Below are positions 17,303 through 27,700 of a stretch of DNA of 58,913 bases, one piece after another. Location: assembly GCA_964495085.1 (NCBI GenBank), contig CAZBUK010000015.1:1-58913 (forward strand), given 5' to 3'. Below the pieces are notes generated by a model. The model ran no database searches and was not told the origin of the DNA. It saw only the letters and a program-made list of their open reading frames with translations. Position numbers and translations under genes: made by a program. Within the stretch, counting starts at the first letter, position 1. Each line of letters begins with the position of its first letter. The DNA comes from CAZBUK01 sp964495085. Its GTDB lineage: Bacteria; Bacteroidota; Ignavibacteria; T3Sed10-11.

Positions 17303-17351
17303 ACCCGGCGGGATGCCCGTTCGATGTAAACCGGACGCTATCCTGCCGGGT
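17303..17351 (+). other. Long imperfect hairpin upstream of the dehydrogenase gene
   Basis: ACCCGGCGGGAT (17303-17314) pairs with ATCCTGCCGGGT (17340-17351) over 12 positions, with one G-U pair. The 25-base loop between them can form a smaller CCG/CGG stem. No T-tract follows. It lies about 100 bases before the dehydrogenase ATG, within a 188-bp intergenic region, and could act as a transcript stabiliser, attenuator or REP-like element. Confidence 0.4.
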
Positions 17352-17451
17352 GGATTCGGGGCAAAACTCTGGAGAAAATCGCCGCGTAGCGTTGTTCGAA
17401 TACACCAACGCATTCATATTCGATACGAATTTTAGTATAAGACTGATTACC

Positions 17452-18405
17452 ATGAAAGCTGCAATTCTCGAATCTCCCGGCAAGTTTACACTGAAGGATC
17501 TGGAACTCCCTGCTATCAGGGACGATGAGCTTCTTGTAAAAGTCGCCGCCTGCGGTATCTGTACCTCTGAGCTCGATATGTGGGAAGGGGTATCCAGGGG
17601 ACTTGAATTCCCGAGGTTTATAGGGCATGAAGTAGGCGGAACGGTGGAGGCGGTCGGGAAGGAAGTCCGGAATATAAAAACAGGCGACCACGTAGCGCTT
17701 TTTGCCGAAGGCAAAGGATACGCCGAATACATAGCGATCAAGGAACCGCTGGCCGTTCCTCTCTCCCCGCGTACACGCTTTGAGCATGCCCTAGGCGAGC
17801 CGATCGCATGTTCGGTCAATGGAGTACGCAAACTCGATGTGCAGATGAACGACAGCGTTTGTATCGTCGGCTGTGGATTTATGGGACTGATCATGCTGCA
17901 GGTTTTTAAAATCTGCGGCGCCGGCATGCTGATAGCGGTCGATACCCGCGACAGTATTCTGAACCTCGCACGCCAGCTCGGGGCAGCGTATACATTCAAT
18001 CCCAAAAGAGACGATATAAAAAAGAACGTATCCGATCTTACCGGCGGCAAAGGCGTAGATATCGGCGTAGAAGCGGCCGGCATTCAACAGACGCTTGATC
18101 TGACGACCGAACTCGTCCGCATGGAGGGCAAGCTGGAGGTGTTCGGCTATCATCAGGGGGAACCGCGGTCGGTGAACTGGGCTTACTGGAACTGGATGGC
18201 TTTCCAGATTATCAACGGTCATACCCGAAGTGCGCACATATATGTGGAGGGAATGCGGCTCGGCCTGGCTCTGCTTGAATCCGGCAAGCTCCACATGTCG
18301 CCGCTGGTGACTCATATGTTCCCGCTCGACGATATCAACGAAGGATTCGCGGTCGCCTCGGCGAAAGAGGAGGATTTCGTGAAAGGCGTCATACACATCA
18401 ACTAA
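17452..18405 (+). CDS. Medium-chain zinc-dependent alcohol/polyol dehydrogenase
   Basis: 317 residues from ATG 17452 (MKAAILESPGKF); in-frame codons upstream are unlikely coding. Catalytic zinc ligands are visible in AACGICTSELDMWEG and FIGHEVGGTVEAVG. The loop that binds structural zinc in classical alcohol dehydrogenases (four cysteines) is missing: the chain runs from DHVALFAEGKGYAEY straight on. The Rossmann motif is CIVGCGFMGLIMLQ (near residue 140), with V-D-T-R after the second strand favouring NAD. Such proteins oxidise sugar alcohols or sugars, for example sorbitol- or threonine-type dehydrogenases. The substrate is unknown, but the sugar locus fits. Confidence 0.82.
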   Translation: MKAAILESPGKFTLKDLELPAIRDDELLVKVAACGICTSELDMWEGVSRGLEFPRFIGHEVGGTVEAVGKEVRNIKTGDHVALFAEGKGYAEYIAIKEPLAVPLSPRTRFEHALGEPIACSVNGVRKLDVQMNDSVCIVGCGFMGLIMLQVFKICGAGMLIAVDTRDSILNLARQLGAAYTFNPKRDDIKKNVSDLTGGKGVDIGVEAAGIQQTLDLTTELVRMEGKLEVFGYHQGEPRSVNWAYWNWMAFQIINGHTRSAHIYVEGMRLGLALLESGKLHMSPLVTHMFPLDDINEGFAVASAKEEDFVKGVIHIN

Positions 18406-18452
18406 TGTACGCTCAACAGATTATGTGTCGTGAAACGTACAGGAGATTTATC

Positions 18453-21299
18453 ATGGCTTTTTGGAATGCTCTACGGTCCGATAACGTCCGATGGAAAAGC
18501 ATCGTATTGCCGGCGGCTCTGCTCCTTGCGCTGGCGCTCTCTCATGCGATGCTCGCATCACCCACCGGCAAAATAGCAGGTATGGTGACGGATGCCGTAA
18601 ACAACGCGCCCCTGCCCGGCGTCAATATACTCATCGTGGGTACGACTCAGGGAGCCGCATCCGACCTGGATGGAAATTACTTCATCGCGAACGTATCTCC
18701 CGGTACATACAACCTGCGTGCAACGATGATCGGTTACAGGGATGTCGTCGTTACCGACGTCCGCGTCGCCATCGACGGGACCGCGATCGTCGATATCCGC
18801 ATGGAAGAAACAGTGCTCGAGATCGGCGGAGAGGTTGTCGTCCTTGCGCAGCGCCCGCTGGTTGAGATCGACAACACGTCGTCGCGGATGATACTCGGTG
18901 CGACGGAGATCACCGCTCATCCCACGCCGAACGTGCTGGACGTGGTTACCTCGCTTCCCAGCATCAATGTCGAAAACGGGACTGTGAGAGTCCGCGGCGG
19001 CACGCTCGACGAGGTATCCGTAATCATTGACGGAGCGCGCTACCGCAATCCGCTGAACCAGGCGACGGCGCTCGACATCAATATGAGCGCTATCAAAGAA
19101 CTTGAGATCATCACCGGATCGTTCAATGCGGAGTACGGTGAAGCGAGATCCGGAATATTCAACATCATCACCAAAGAGGGCATGCCGAGGTATCAATTCT
19201 CCCTTGACGTCAGGTACCAGCCGCCGGGACTGCGGCACTGGGGCATCTCGATGTACGATTACAGTACCGACCTCTATTGGGAAAATACCCATGCACGCCA
19301 CCTCGAGTGGTGGATCGAATATCCCGATATGTGGGTAGATCCGAACGGCATTCCCGGGAGCGACCCGAGGAGCATATGGACTCCGGAGGAAGCATACGAC
19401 CATTATATGAAAACGCACCAGCCGCTCAATGATTACACTAAAACGCCTTCCTATGAGACCGAAGCCAGCATCGGCGGCCCCGTACCGTTTATCGAAGATC
19501 TTTATTTTTTCTTTACGGGTAAGTACCGGTCCCAGGCTCCGCTTTTCGGCAATTCATATCGCAGCAGCGGGATCCTGACGAACTCAACGGCAAAGCTCAC
19601 GTACCGGTATAATCCCCGCATCCGTTTCGAACTTTCAGGATTTATTACGACCGACAAATCCTCATGGGGCATCGGCGATTATCCGGATCTTTTCTGGGCC
19701 TCGACGTACGGCATCAATGCACGGTATGCATATTACGATTTCCCCGGACTGCCGGAAAACCAGACCGACGGGCAGACGGCGAAATTAACGCACGTTATTA
19801 ACGACAGGACGATGTACGAGCTGTTCATTTCTAGAGTACATGCCTACAGACGGGTGGATGTGTTCCCCGACGATCCGCTCGGTTTCGGTGCGGCGGATGC
19901 GACCCGGGATTATCTCAGAGCCGTGGACGAAAACGGAAATCCGGTCCCGGGCGGGTATCAAAACCGCGTCGGCTTTAATACCACGGGCTACTACTATCGA
20001 TACCACGGCAATTACAGCGACTATACCTTCCGGGGATATCTGAGCAGCCATATGAGCCGGTACTGGCAGTTGAAATCCGGATTCGAGGGCACTTACTATC
20101 ATCTCGATCATTTCAATCAATCGAAACTTCCCGACAGGAGGGACGACTCGGTTTACAACCCGTATCAGGGAGCGTTCTATTTTCAAAATAAACTGGAGTT
20201 CGGGGGGTTTATCATGAATATCGGACTCCGGTACGATTTCTACAACCCGAACGACGTCGTGTACCTCGGCATGTTCGATCCCTTCAACTCGGAAACCGAG
20301 AAAACCAAGACGTTCTCACAGATCAGTCCAAGACTCGGCGTTTCGCATCCGATCGACGATAAAACCGTACTCCGCTTCTCATACGGTCATTTCTTCCAGC
20401 GCGGACCTTTCGGAGACTACGGCGAGGGGAACAGCGACGGGGAAGCGCTCGGCAGCCTGACGACCTATAAGATCGATGGAACTGAGATTCCATGGGTGCT
20501 CGGGAACAGAAATACCCAACCGCAGAAGACGGTTGCGTTCGAAGTCGGAATCGACCGCAATTTTGCAGAGTATTTCGTGCTGAGTCTGACGGGCTACTAT
20601 AAAGATATCACCAATACGCTCCGGGTCGTGACGATCGAATCGCCTGCAGGGGTATTCAGGACGAACGGGAACGGGAACTATGCCGACGTCCGCGGGTTCG
20701 AGATGTCGCTTCGCAAGCTGCCTTCGCACGGAATCTGGGGATACGTGAACTTCACGACACAGACCGGCATATGGGGCAGAAGCGGAGATCCGATCGTCAT
20801 TACTCCCACGGGCCAGCGATTTGCCCCGAGCGGAGATTTTATCCAGCATAATAATCCGAGATTGAAGGCCGGCATTTTCGTTCAGAGTCCGCGTGCATGG
20901 AATTTCCTCGGAGGAATCCTGAGCGATATCACGCTGTCGCTCGACTATCAAGCCGTCTATCCGAACGCAGAACTGCGTCAGGATTTCTTTCTCTTCGATG
21001 AGAACAAGTACCTCCGCCATGCCGACAAAAATGCGAATCTCCGAGTCAGGAAAGATCTGTCACTCTTCAACAACGCAATCAACATAGCCGGATTTATAGA
21101 GATCAGAAATCTGTTCAACGACAAGTGGATAAATTTGTGGATATTCGAGCAGGCATCGCGCGACGATCAGCGGGAATTCGCCGAGAGCGGCTTCACCTAC
21201 CTTCCGTCGGTAACAGCGAACGGCATCCCTATCCTTGACATGGCAAAGTACCGGAATCTCCCGCGGTCGATCATGTTCGGATTCTCGCTTGAAATGTAA
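18453..21299 (+). CDS. TonB-dependent receptor with carboxypeptidase-regulatory-like N-terminal domain
   Basis: 948 residues from ATG 18453, with an AGGAG site just upstream. A hydrophobic signal (about residues 16-34) precedes a CarboxypepD_reg-like domain (GKIAGMVTDAVNNAPLPGVN to GYRDVVVTDVRV, about residues 35-120). The plug contains VRVRGGTLDEVSVIIDGARY and GSFNAEYGEARSGIFNIITK (about 130-245). The remainder is a beta-barrel, with SPRLGVSHPIDDKTVLRFSY and a typical aromatic C-terminus. It transports a bulky nutrient, probably an oligosaccharide, across the outer membrane in a TonB-driven way. No SusD-like partner is seen. The next genes encode a secreted protein and a PorV-like protein, suggesting an envelope transcription unit. 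Confidence 0.9.
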   Translation: MAFWNALRSDNVRWKSIVLPAALLLALALSHAMLASPTGKIAGMVTDAVNNAPLPGVNILIVGTTQGAASDLDGNYFIANVSPGTYNLRATMIGYRDVVVTDVRVAIDGTAIVDIRMEETVLEIGGEVVVLAQRPLVEIDNTSSRMILGATEITAHPTPNVLDVVTSLPSINVENGTVRVRGGTLDEVSVIIDGARYRNPLNQATALDINMSAIKELEIITGSFNAEYGEARSGIFNIITKEGMPRYQFSLDVRYQPPGLRHWGISMYDYSTDLYWENTHARHLEWWIEYPDMWVDPNGIPGSDPRSIWTPEEAYDHYMKTHQPLNDYTKTPSYETEASIGGPVPFIEDLYFFFTGKYRSQAPLFGNSYRSSGILTNSTAKLTYRYNPRIRFELSGFITTDKSSWGIGDYPDLFWASTYGINARYAYYDFPGLPENQTDGQTAKLTHVINDRTMYELFISRVHAYRRVDVFPDDPLGFGAADATRDYLRAVDENGNPVPGGYQNRVGFNTTGYYYRYHGNYSDYTFRGYLSSHMSRYWQLKSGFEGTYYHLDHFNQSKLPDRRDDSVYNPYQGAFYFQNKLEFGGFIMNIGLRYDFYNPNDVVYLGMFDPFNSETEKTKTFSQISPRLGVSHPIDDKTVLRFSYGHFFQRGPFGDYGEGNSDGEALGSLTTYKIDGTEIPWVLGNRNTQPQKTVAFEVGIDRNFAEYFVLSLTGYYKDITNTLRVVTIESPAGVFRTNGNGNYADVRGFEMSLRKLPSHGIWGYVNFTTQTGIWGRSGDPIVITPTGQRFAPSGDFIQHNNPRLKAGIFVQSPRAWNFLGGILSDITLSLDYQAVYPNAELRQDFFLFDENKYLRHADKNANLRVRKDLSLFNNAINIAGFIEIRNLFNDKWINLWIFEQASRDDQREFAESGFTYLPSVTANGIPILDMAKYRNLPRSIMFGFSLEM

Positions 21300-21356
21300 T
21301 ACCAGCGGATACACTAACAGCGGTGTATGACACCAATGATTTAAAGGATTGTTGAG

Positions 21357-23555
21357 ATGAGATCACCCAAAAACAAGATAACGCTCTTCCTCATATTAGC
21401 GGCATCGCTCGCCTGTATTCCTGAACGGTCGCCGGCACAGGGAACCGAGGAACTCGTACATCGGCGCGGACGTCTCTGGGAAACCGTTCGCAACGACGGA
21501 TGGATCGGAAGTCTCGGAGCATGGGACTACCTGGTTTCGCTTCCGCTCGGCCTCTTTCCGGGATTTGAAGGATATATACATCCGGTCGGCGGCGAGTTCA
21601 ACGCGGTGAATACCTTCGCAAATGCGAATATGCATAATTTCAGATCGGGAGTCTGGATAGTCGTACAGGATATGATGATTCCCGGAACACCTCCCGGATA
21701 TGCGCCGACGCCCGCGCCATACGAGACGTTCCTCTCGGGTTTGCAGGAAGCTTCACATGGTATCGCCTCGGTGCGTGCACCTATGGAAATGCTGGAAAAC
21801 TTTATCGAGGTGCCGGGTTTCGATCCTGTTCTCCCCGAGGAGATGGCAACCGCGTGGTGGCATACGAACACCGGGATCACGGTAACGCGCCGGAGCTATG
21901 TATGGAGTTACCCGGGATACGATGATTTTATTATTTATGACTACAGTTTTGTCAACACGGGCCAGATCGTCTCGACGCTGACCAACGAGGTCGTAACCAA
22001 TTTTCCGCAGCAAACGCTCGAGGATGTTTACTTCGCCTTCCACTCGGGTATCTCGGCATCCACGAAAGGCCAGATCAATTTCCATACTGAACTCACTGCC
22101 GTACAGGCAGGCGCATTCGGCTGGCAGCCGCCGGCGTACCGCAACTATTACCATATCGACGATGACGGAGAACTTGTTTACTCCACCAATTTTAACGGCG
22201 GTCGCGAGCCGGTTCCATGGGATCCGTATCCAAAAAAATCTCCGGGCTCCTGGATACAGCGCTTCGGTAATGAATTGCATGATCCGGCCGCATTCGGATG
22301 GCTCGCCCTGCATGCGAGTCCGAGAACCCAGACGCCGAGGACATCGCCGAGACCGGATATGCTGCGCGTCGATGTGCACAAAGGGGGGAGGTTCCAGGGA
22401 CAGGATCTCGATATGGAGTTCTTCCGGCTAGACAGCAGCCGGCCTAAGAAATCGTTCTTCGATCTCGCCGGATTATCGGATGTACAGGAACATCTGGGCA
22501 ACGACGGAAACAGGATGAATTTTTACACTCTCTCATACGGTCCGTATACGCTCGCTCCGGGTGATTCGGTCCGTTTCGTACTTGCGGAAATTGCGGGGGT
22601 AATGGATTATCATCAGATCATTGCGGGCGATCCCGACGGCCACTTTCCGGACAGCACGATCGCAGCTATTCGCCGGAACGCACAGAATGCAAGAAACGCG
22701 GTCCGGTGGGGAATCGGTGCGACGGTGAATGGACTGCCGCTCGCGGCCGACGTACCTGAACCTCCTCCTGCACCGAATACGGATGCGGTGAATGCATCTG
22801 TCGGCACCGACGTTGCCGCGATTGCAGTGACGTGGGACGATGTCGCCGAGAATACGACAATCACAGACGGATCGGGAGGTGTATTCTATGACGGACAGAC
22901 AGATCTCGACGGTTATCGCATTTACCGTTCGACTGATTTTCAGTACGTGAGCGATACCGAATTGCCCGTTCTCAGAGGCGCCGCCTGGAACTTGCTGAGA
23001 GAAATCCCGAGATCCGAATTTACAGCGTTCTGGGACAGCGATCTGAATAGGTACAGATTTGTAGACGAAGAGGTCTCGTTCGGTCTCCGGTACGGTTACT
23101 ATGTGTCGGCGTACCGTTCTTCTCCCGGAACCTGGACCTCGGCGAACGGAACCGTGGTGACAGACCTGGGTGAGTTGGCGAGCGGCAGCGTGAACCGGAC
23201 ATCCGCAACGTCTGCGGCTCCCGGTCCGGTCGATAATTTCGATATATTCGTGGCCCCCAACCCGTATATATTCAACGATGCAACCCGGAGTTTCGGAATG
23301 AACGATCCGTACCGGATGGAATTCAGAAATCTGCCCGAGCGGGCGACGATCCGCATCTATACCGTGATGGGCGACCTCGTGAGAACGATCGAACACGGTC
23401 CCGACGATCGCGGCAGCGTTTTCGGAAGCGTCGTGTGGGATCAGAAGAGCGATTCGGGATTGCTCGTCGCACCCGGACTGTACGTGTTCCATGTCCAATC
23501 GAGGACGGCAGGTCTGGAGAATGCAAAAACGGGCAAGCTGATGATCATCCGGTAG
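21357..23555 (+). CDS. Large secreted protein with fibronectin-like region and divergent T9SS/FlgD-like tail
   Basis: A 732-residue protein with an N-terminal signal (about residues 8-27, ending ERSPAQG). I do not recognise a catalytic domain in residues 30-460, which are rich in aromatic and glycine residues. Residues about 465-625 look fibronectin type III-like (DLDGYRIYRSTDFQY, RYGYYVSAYRSSPGTWTSAN). The last 90 residues resemble a FlgD Ig-like/T9SS sorting domain (APNPYIFND, RIYTVMGDLVRTI, GLYVFHVQS, KTGKLMII), but the NYPNPFN motif is weakened to APNPYIFN. It sits directly between the TonB receptor and the PorV-like gene, a common FCB arrangement. Role unknown; possibly a surface-exposed binding partner. 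Confidence 0.75.
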   Translation: MRSPKNKITLFLILAASLACIPERSPAQGTEELVHRRGRLWETVRNDGWIGSLGAWDYLVSLPLGLFPGFEGYIHPVGGEFNAVNTFANANMHNFRSGVWIVVQDMMIPGTPPGYAPTPAPYETFLSGLQEASHGIASVRAPMEMLENFIEVPGFDPVLPEEMATAWWHTNTGITVTRRSYVWSYPGYDDFIIYDYSFVNTGQIVSTLTNEVVTNFPQQTLEDVYFAFHSGISASTKGQINFHTELTAVQAGAFGWQPPAYRNYYHIDDDGELVYSTNFNGGREPVPWDPYPKKSPGSWIQRFGNELHDPAAFGWLALHASPRTQTPRTSPRPDMLRVDVHKGGRFQGQDLDMEFFRLDSSRPKKSFFDLAGLSDVQEHLGNDGNRMNFYTLSYGPYTLAPGDSVRFVLAEIAGVMDYHQIIAGDPDGHFPDSTIAAIRRNAQNARNAVRWGIGATVNGLPLAADVPEPPPAPNTDAVNASVGTDVAAIAVTWDDVAENTTITDGSGGVFYDGQTDLDGYRIYRSTDFQYVSDTELPVLRGAAWNLLREIPRSEFTAFWDSDLNRYRFVDEEVSFGLRYGYYVSAYRSSPGTWTSANGTVVTDLGELASGSVNRTSATSAAPGPVDNFDIFVAPNPYIFNDATRSFGMNDPYRMEFRNLPERATIRIYTVMGDLVRTIEHGPDDRGSVFGSVVWDQKSDSGLLVAPGLYVFHVQSRTAGLENAKTGKLMIIR

Positions 23556-23594
23556 CGAAATCATTATTTTCATCAATGAAGAATTGAGTATGTT

Positions 23595-24581
23595 ATGAGA
23601 GCATATAGAATCTTTCTCATGGGAATCGCGATCGTCTGGGGTGTGCTGCAGGTTGAAGCGCAGGATTTTAACAAATCGGGGCGAACCGCTTTCCAGTTCG
23701 TGAAGATCGGAGTCGGGGCTCGCCAGAGCGCGATGGGGGAAGCCTCGCTTGCGGTTGTGCGGGATGCGAATTCCATTTTCTGGAATCCCGCGAATACCAC
23801 GGGCATCCGTTCAGCGGAAGCTTCGTTCTCATACGCGCAATGGTTCGCGGATCTGAAATACCTCTCGGGAGCGGCCGGATATAGATGGCGGGGCGTCGGA
23901 GTACTGACGCTCGGATATGCTGCTCTCGACTACGGCGATATCCCCGAAGCGCTCGCAATCGTACCCGGAGGATCCAGCGACACGAGGACGGGGAATACCT
24001 TTACCGGCAGCGATCTGATGATCGGCCTGTCGTTCGCCCGGGAATTTACCGATAATCTCTCGGTCGGTATCGCTGCAAAATTTCTACAGGAGAAATTGTT
24101 CGAATATTCGTTCAATCTGTTCGCGTTCGACGTCGGTACCTACTACGATACCGGATTTAACGGCATCCGGCTCGCCATGGCAGCTCAGAATTTCGGACGT
24201 TCGGTAAAATTTCTCGACGATAGCGATCGTGAGGAGGGATACGATATTCCTCTTGCTTTCCGGATCGGATTATCGGCGGATATCATACGCGGAGATAACG
24301 CATTTTTAAATCTGGGAGATGACCACCGGCTTACCGTGAGCCTGGATGCGCTTCATTCGAACGATTACGCCGAACGCATGCACGTCGGCGCAGAGTATTG
24401 GTTCAGCGGTCTGATCGCGCTGCGGAGTGGATACCGGTTCAACTATGAAGAGGGTAACTGGTCCGCAGGCATCGGCCTGCGGCACACCGTCGGCAATCTC
24501 GGCATACGGCTCGACTATGCCTATACACACTTTGAGTTTCTCGAATCGCCGCACCGGTTTTCATTTTCATTTACCTTTTAG
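23595..24581 (+). CDS. PorV/PorQ-like outer-membrane beta-barrel protein
   Basis: A 328-residue protein with a signal peptide (about residues 3-22) and the PorV/UPF0164 signature FQFVKIGVGARQSAMGEASL followed by SIFWNPANT. The rest alternates as expected for a beta-barrel and ends with a terminal aromatic residue (FSFSFTF). PorV-type proteins shuttle type IX secretion substrates from the translocon to the attachment complex; many FCB genomes also hold several paralogues of unknown use. The gene follows the TonB receptor and the secreted protein, so it may serve their export. Regulation is not visible. Confidence 0.82.
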   Translation: MRAYRIFLMGIAIVWGVLQVEAQDFNKSGRTAFQFVKIGVGARQSAMGEASLAVVRDANSIFWNPANTTGIRSAEASFSYAQWFADLKYLSGAAGYRWRGVGVLTLGYAALDYGDIPEALAIVPGGSSDTRTGNTFTGSDLMIGLSFAREFTDNLSVGIAAKFLQEKLFEYSFNLFAFDVGTYYDTGFNGIRLAMAAQNFGRSVKFLDDSDREEGYDIPLAFRIGLSADIIRGDNAFLNLGDDHRLTVSLDALHSNDYAERMHVGAEYWFSGLIALRSGYRFNYEEGNWSAGIGLRHTVGNLGIRLDYAYTHFEFLESPHRFSFSFTF

Positions 24582-24744
24582 AAAAATCACCCGCATCCCC
24601 TCCGAGATATCGGAAGAAAAAACGGCGGCGGATGCCCGCAAACTGAACGGAGGATACACTATCGCTGTCCGATCGACTTCGGAAGGAGCGGTAGAGAGTA
24701 CTTCACGTAATTACCGGACACGACCTACTATATGAAGGATGCAT

Positions 24745-27700
24745 ATGTCATTTTCGGAAAAAGTTCTTAAAGGAGAAACGCTTACACCCGACAATTTTAC
24801 CAATCCGCCGAAAGAGCTCGGCATTCTTCCGTTCTGGTTCTGGAACGGTGAACTCGATCCGAAGGAGATGGAATGGCAGCTGCGCGAATACAAAGACAAA
24901 GGGATCCCCGGAGTATTCTTACACGGACGGTTCGGATTGAAGGTTCCGTACGTATCGGATGAATGGTTCGAACGGGTAAAAATTGCGGTCGATCTCGCGA
25001 AACGGATCGGCATCGACATGTGGGTGTACGATGAGATGAACTGGCCGAGCGGAACCGCCGAACGTCAGGTCCTCAAGAAATATCCCCATCTGACCCAGCG
25101 CTATCTGGAACTCGTCGCGCTGCAGGTGGACGGTCCGCTCTTCACTTTTTTAGAGGCGACCGATTCGCGGTATGTGAATACCGGCGACTCTCACCCGATA
25201 GCCGCGTTCGCATGTACCGAGGAAGAATACCGGAACGGAATACGGAACCTCATCGATCTCACGCCGAATCTATCGTTCAATAAAGTGGTGCCGTGGGAAG
25301 CCCCGGCGGGGAAATGGAGATTGCTCTATTTCCTTGAAAAGGAAGTCCCATATTATATAGATACACTCGACCCCGAATCGACTGAAAAATTTATCGAGAT
25401 CACGCACGAGCGGTACAAGCAGGCCGTGGGGAAAGATTTCGGGACGATTGTGCCGGGCTTCTACACCGACGAGCCCGCGATGCATTATTATCAGGTGGGA
25501 ATCGATAATTTCGTCGTGCCATGGTCGAAGCGGATGTTCAAGATATTCCGCGAACGCCGGGGCTACGACCTCCGTCCGCATCTCCCGGCTCTCTATACGA
25601 GCGTCGGTGAAGAAACCGCCCGCATCCGGTACGACTTCTGGAGAACGCTCAGCGAACAGTATACCGATACCTATTACAAACGACTCCGCCGATGGTGCGA
25701 GGAGAACGGCGTTCTCTTCACCGGTCACCTGCTCTTCGAGGAGTGGCTGCGGCTGCAGGCGAGGTGCGAAGGCAATATTTTCAAGCACCTCGAACAAATG
25801 CACCTGACCGGTGTCGATCATCTCTATCCAAAGATCGGAACCGAAGAGGAACCCGATCAGCACGTTGCGCTGAAACTCGCAAGTTCCGCGGCACATCACT
25901 TCGGCAGCAAGCGACTCCTGTGCGAATCGATGGGAGGTACTTACTGGGATTGTACGCTCGAGCGTATGAAATGGATCATGAATTGGGAGTACGTCCTCGG
26001 GGTGAATCTCTTCAACAACCACGGTTACCATTATTCGATCGAAGGCGAGCGCAAACGGGACTGGCCTCCTTCGCAATTCTACCAACACACGTGGTGGAAG
26101 CACTATGACAGTTTCACGACCTATGCCAACAGACTCAGCCATATCCTGACCGGCGGCCGGCACGTCGCGAAGGTGCTCATCCTCTTTCCGTTGACCGGTA
26201 TCTGGGCCAATTATATTCCCCAGAGCAGAACGAAGGTCGGAAACGTGATCGAATTCGATTTCAACTATCTGACGGACACGCTGCTCCGGCTGCACTACGA
26301 TTTCGATTACGTCGACGAGGATATTCTCGCGAAGGCGAAGATCCGGAACGGCAGGATACACATTGCCGACGAAGAATATTCCATACTCATCATTCCGCCG
26401 ACGACGCACATTAAACGATCGACGTACGATGCGATGCGTAAATTTCTCGGAAGCGGCGGTAATATCGTCTCTGCTACACTGCTCCCCGTGGAATTCATGG
26501 AAACGAAGCAAAACAAAGCGGCCGGAGAGATCGGGAAGATGTTCGGCGCTGATCCGGAAAAACTGCTCCGCGCATTTGAAAACGGCGGGAAGAACCGGCG
26601 GCGCACGGTCTCGAAATCCGGAAAGGGAAAGATCTTCTTTCTGCAGGGAGAAGCGCTTCATGCATCGAAGCCGAAAGCGGAACTGCGGCGGATACTACGC
26701 GCATGTGCGGTTCCTGATGTCGAGATAAACGATGAAGAGGTATTCTACCTGCATCGCATCAAAGACGGATACGATATTTACTTACTCGTCAATACGACGC
26801 AGACCGGGAAGAAAGGGATCGAGGTTTCATTCGAGAAGACGGGACGTCCCGAACTTTGGGATCCGAATACCGGCGCGGTTACACCGGTAACCGTCTTCGA
26901 TGTGAAGAACGGACGGCTCACACTCAAACTCGATTTTCCTCCGAGTGAAGCGCGAATCGTCGTACTCAACGGCAAGATATCTAAACCCTACGTGACCGAA
27001 TCGAACTTTGTGGTCGAGGGATTCGACGGAAAAACGATCCGTGGTTACGGAAATCCGAACGGCCGGGGTAATGTAAAAATCAGGACATCCGGTGGAATAA
27101 AGCGTTTATCGACCGGATCCCTCCCCCCTCTTAAACCGATTCGTTCCGGCAGCAGGCTGCCGTTCAAAGCGGAGGGCGATAACGTTCTGTGTGTCTCTAC
27201 CTGGAAAATGCTCGTCGGTAACGGCAGCAACGACGGGGGGGAATATTACAGACCCGATTTCGACGACGGCGACTGGCTGCCTGTAACGCTCGGTGCATGG
27301 GAAATGCAGCTCCCCCAGGAGCGCGACAATGTATCCTATCCGGTAACGCTCTGGTACCGGACGGAATTCGAAATGAAATACGTCCCCCGGAACACCAGAC
27401 TCCTAATCGACGGATTCAGCGGTTCAAACTACGCTCTCTACATCAACGGTTCGGAAGTGCGCGATAAAGGTCGACGCAGCTCGCTCGATGCGGAAATCAA
27501 GGAGGTCGATATACATGAATTCGTCAGGGAGGGAATGAACAGCGTTGCGGTCAGGCTGGAGGTGAACCGGCGTACCGACGGAATCCTCGATCAACTGAAG
27601 ATCGTCGGCGATTTTGCTCTTAAGGAGAACCGCGGGAAATATGTCATCGTCGAACCGAAATCTTCGCTGGCAGTCGGCGACTGGACCGGGCAGGGCTATC

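Noticed and set aside
22533..23576. 347-codon minus-strand frame
   Set aside because: Antisense of the secreted 732-residue protein. Its composition is arginine-rich and shadow-like.
25270..26661. 463-codon antisense open frame inside the GH106-like gene
   Set aside because: It lies wholly opposite a well-supported enzyme, has no recognisable motif, and long antisense frames are common here because of codon bias.
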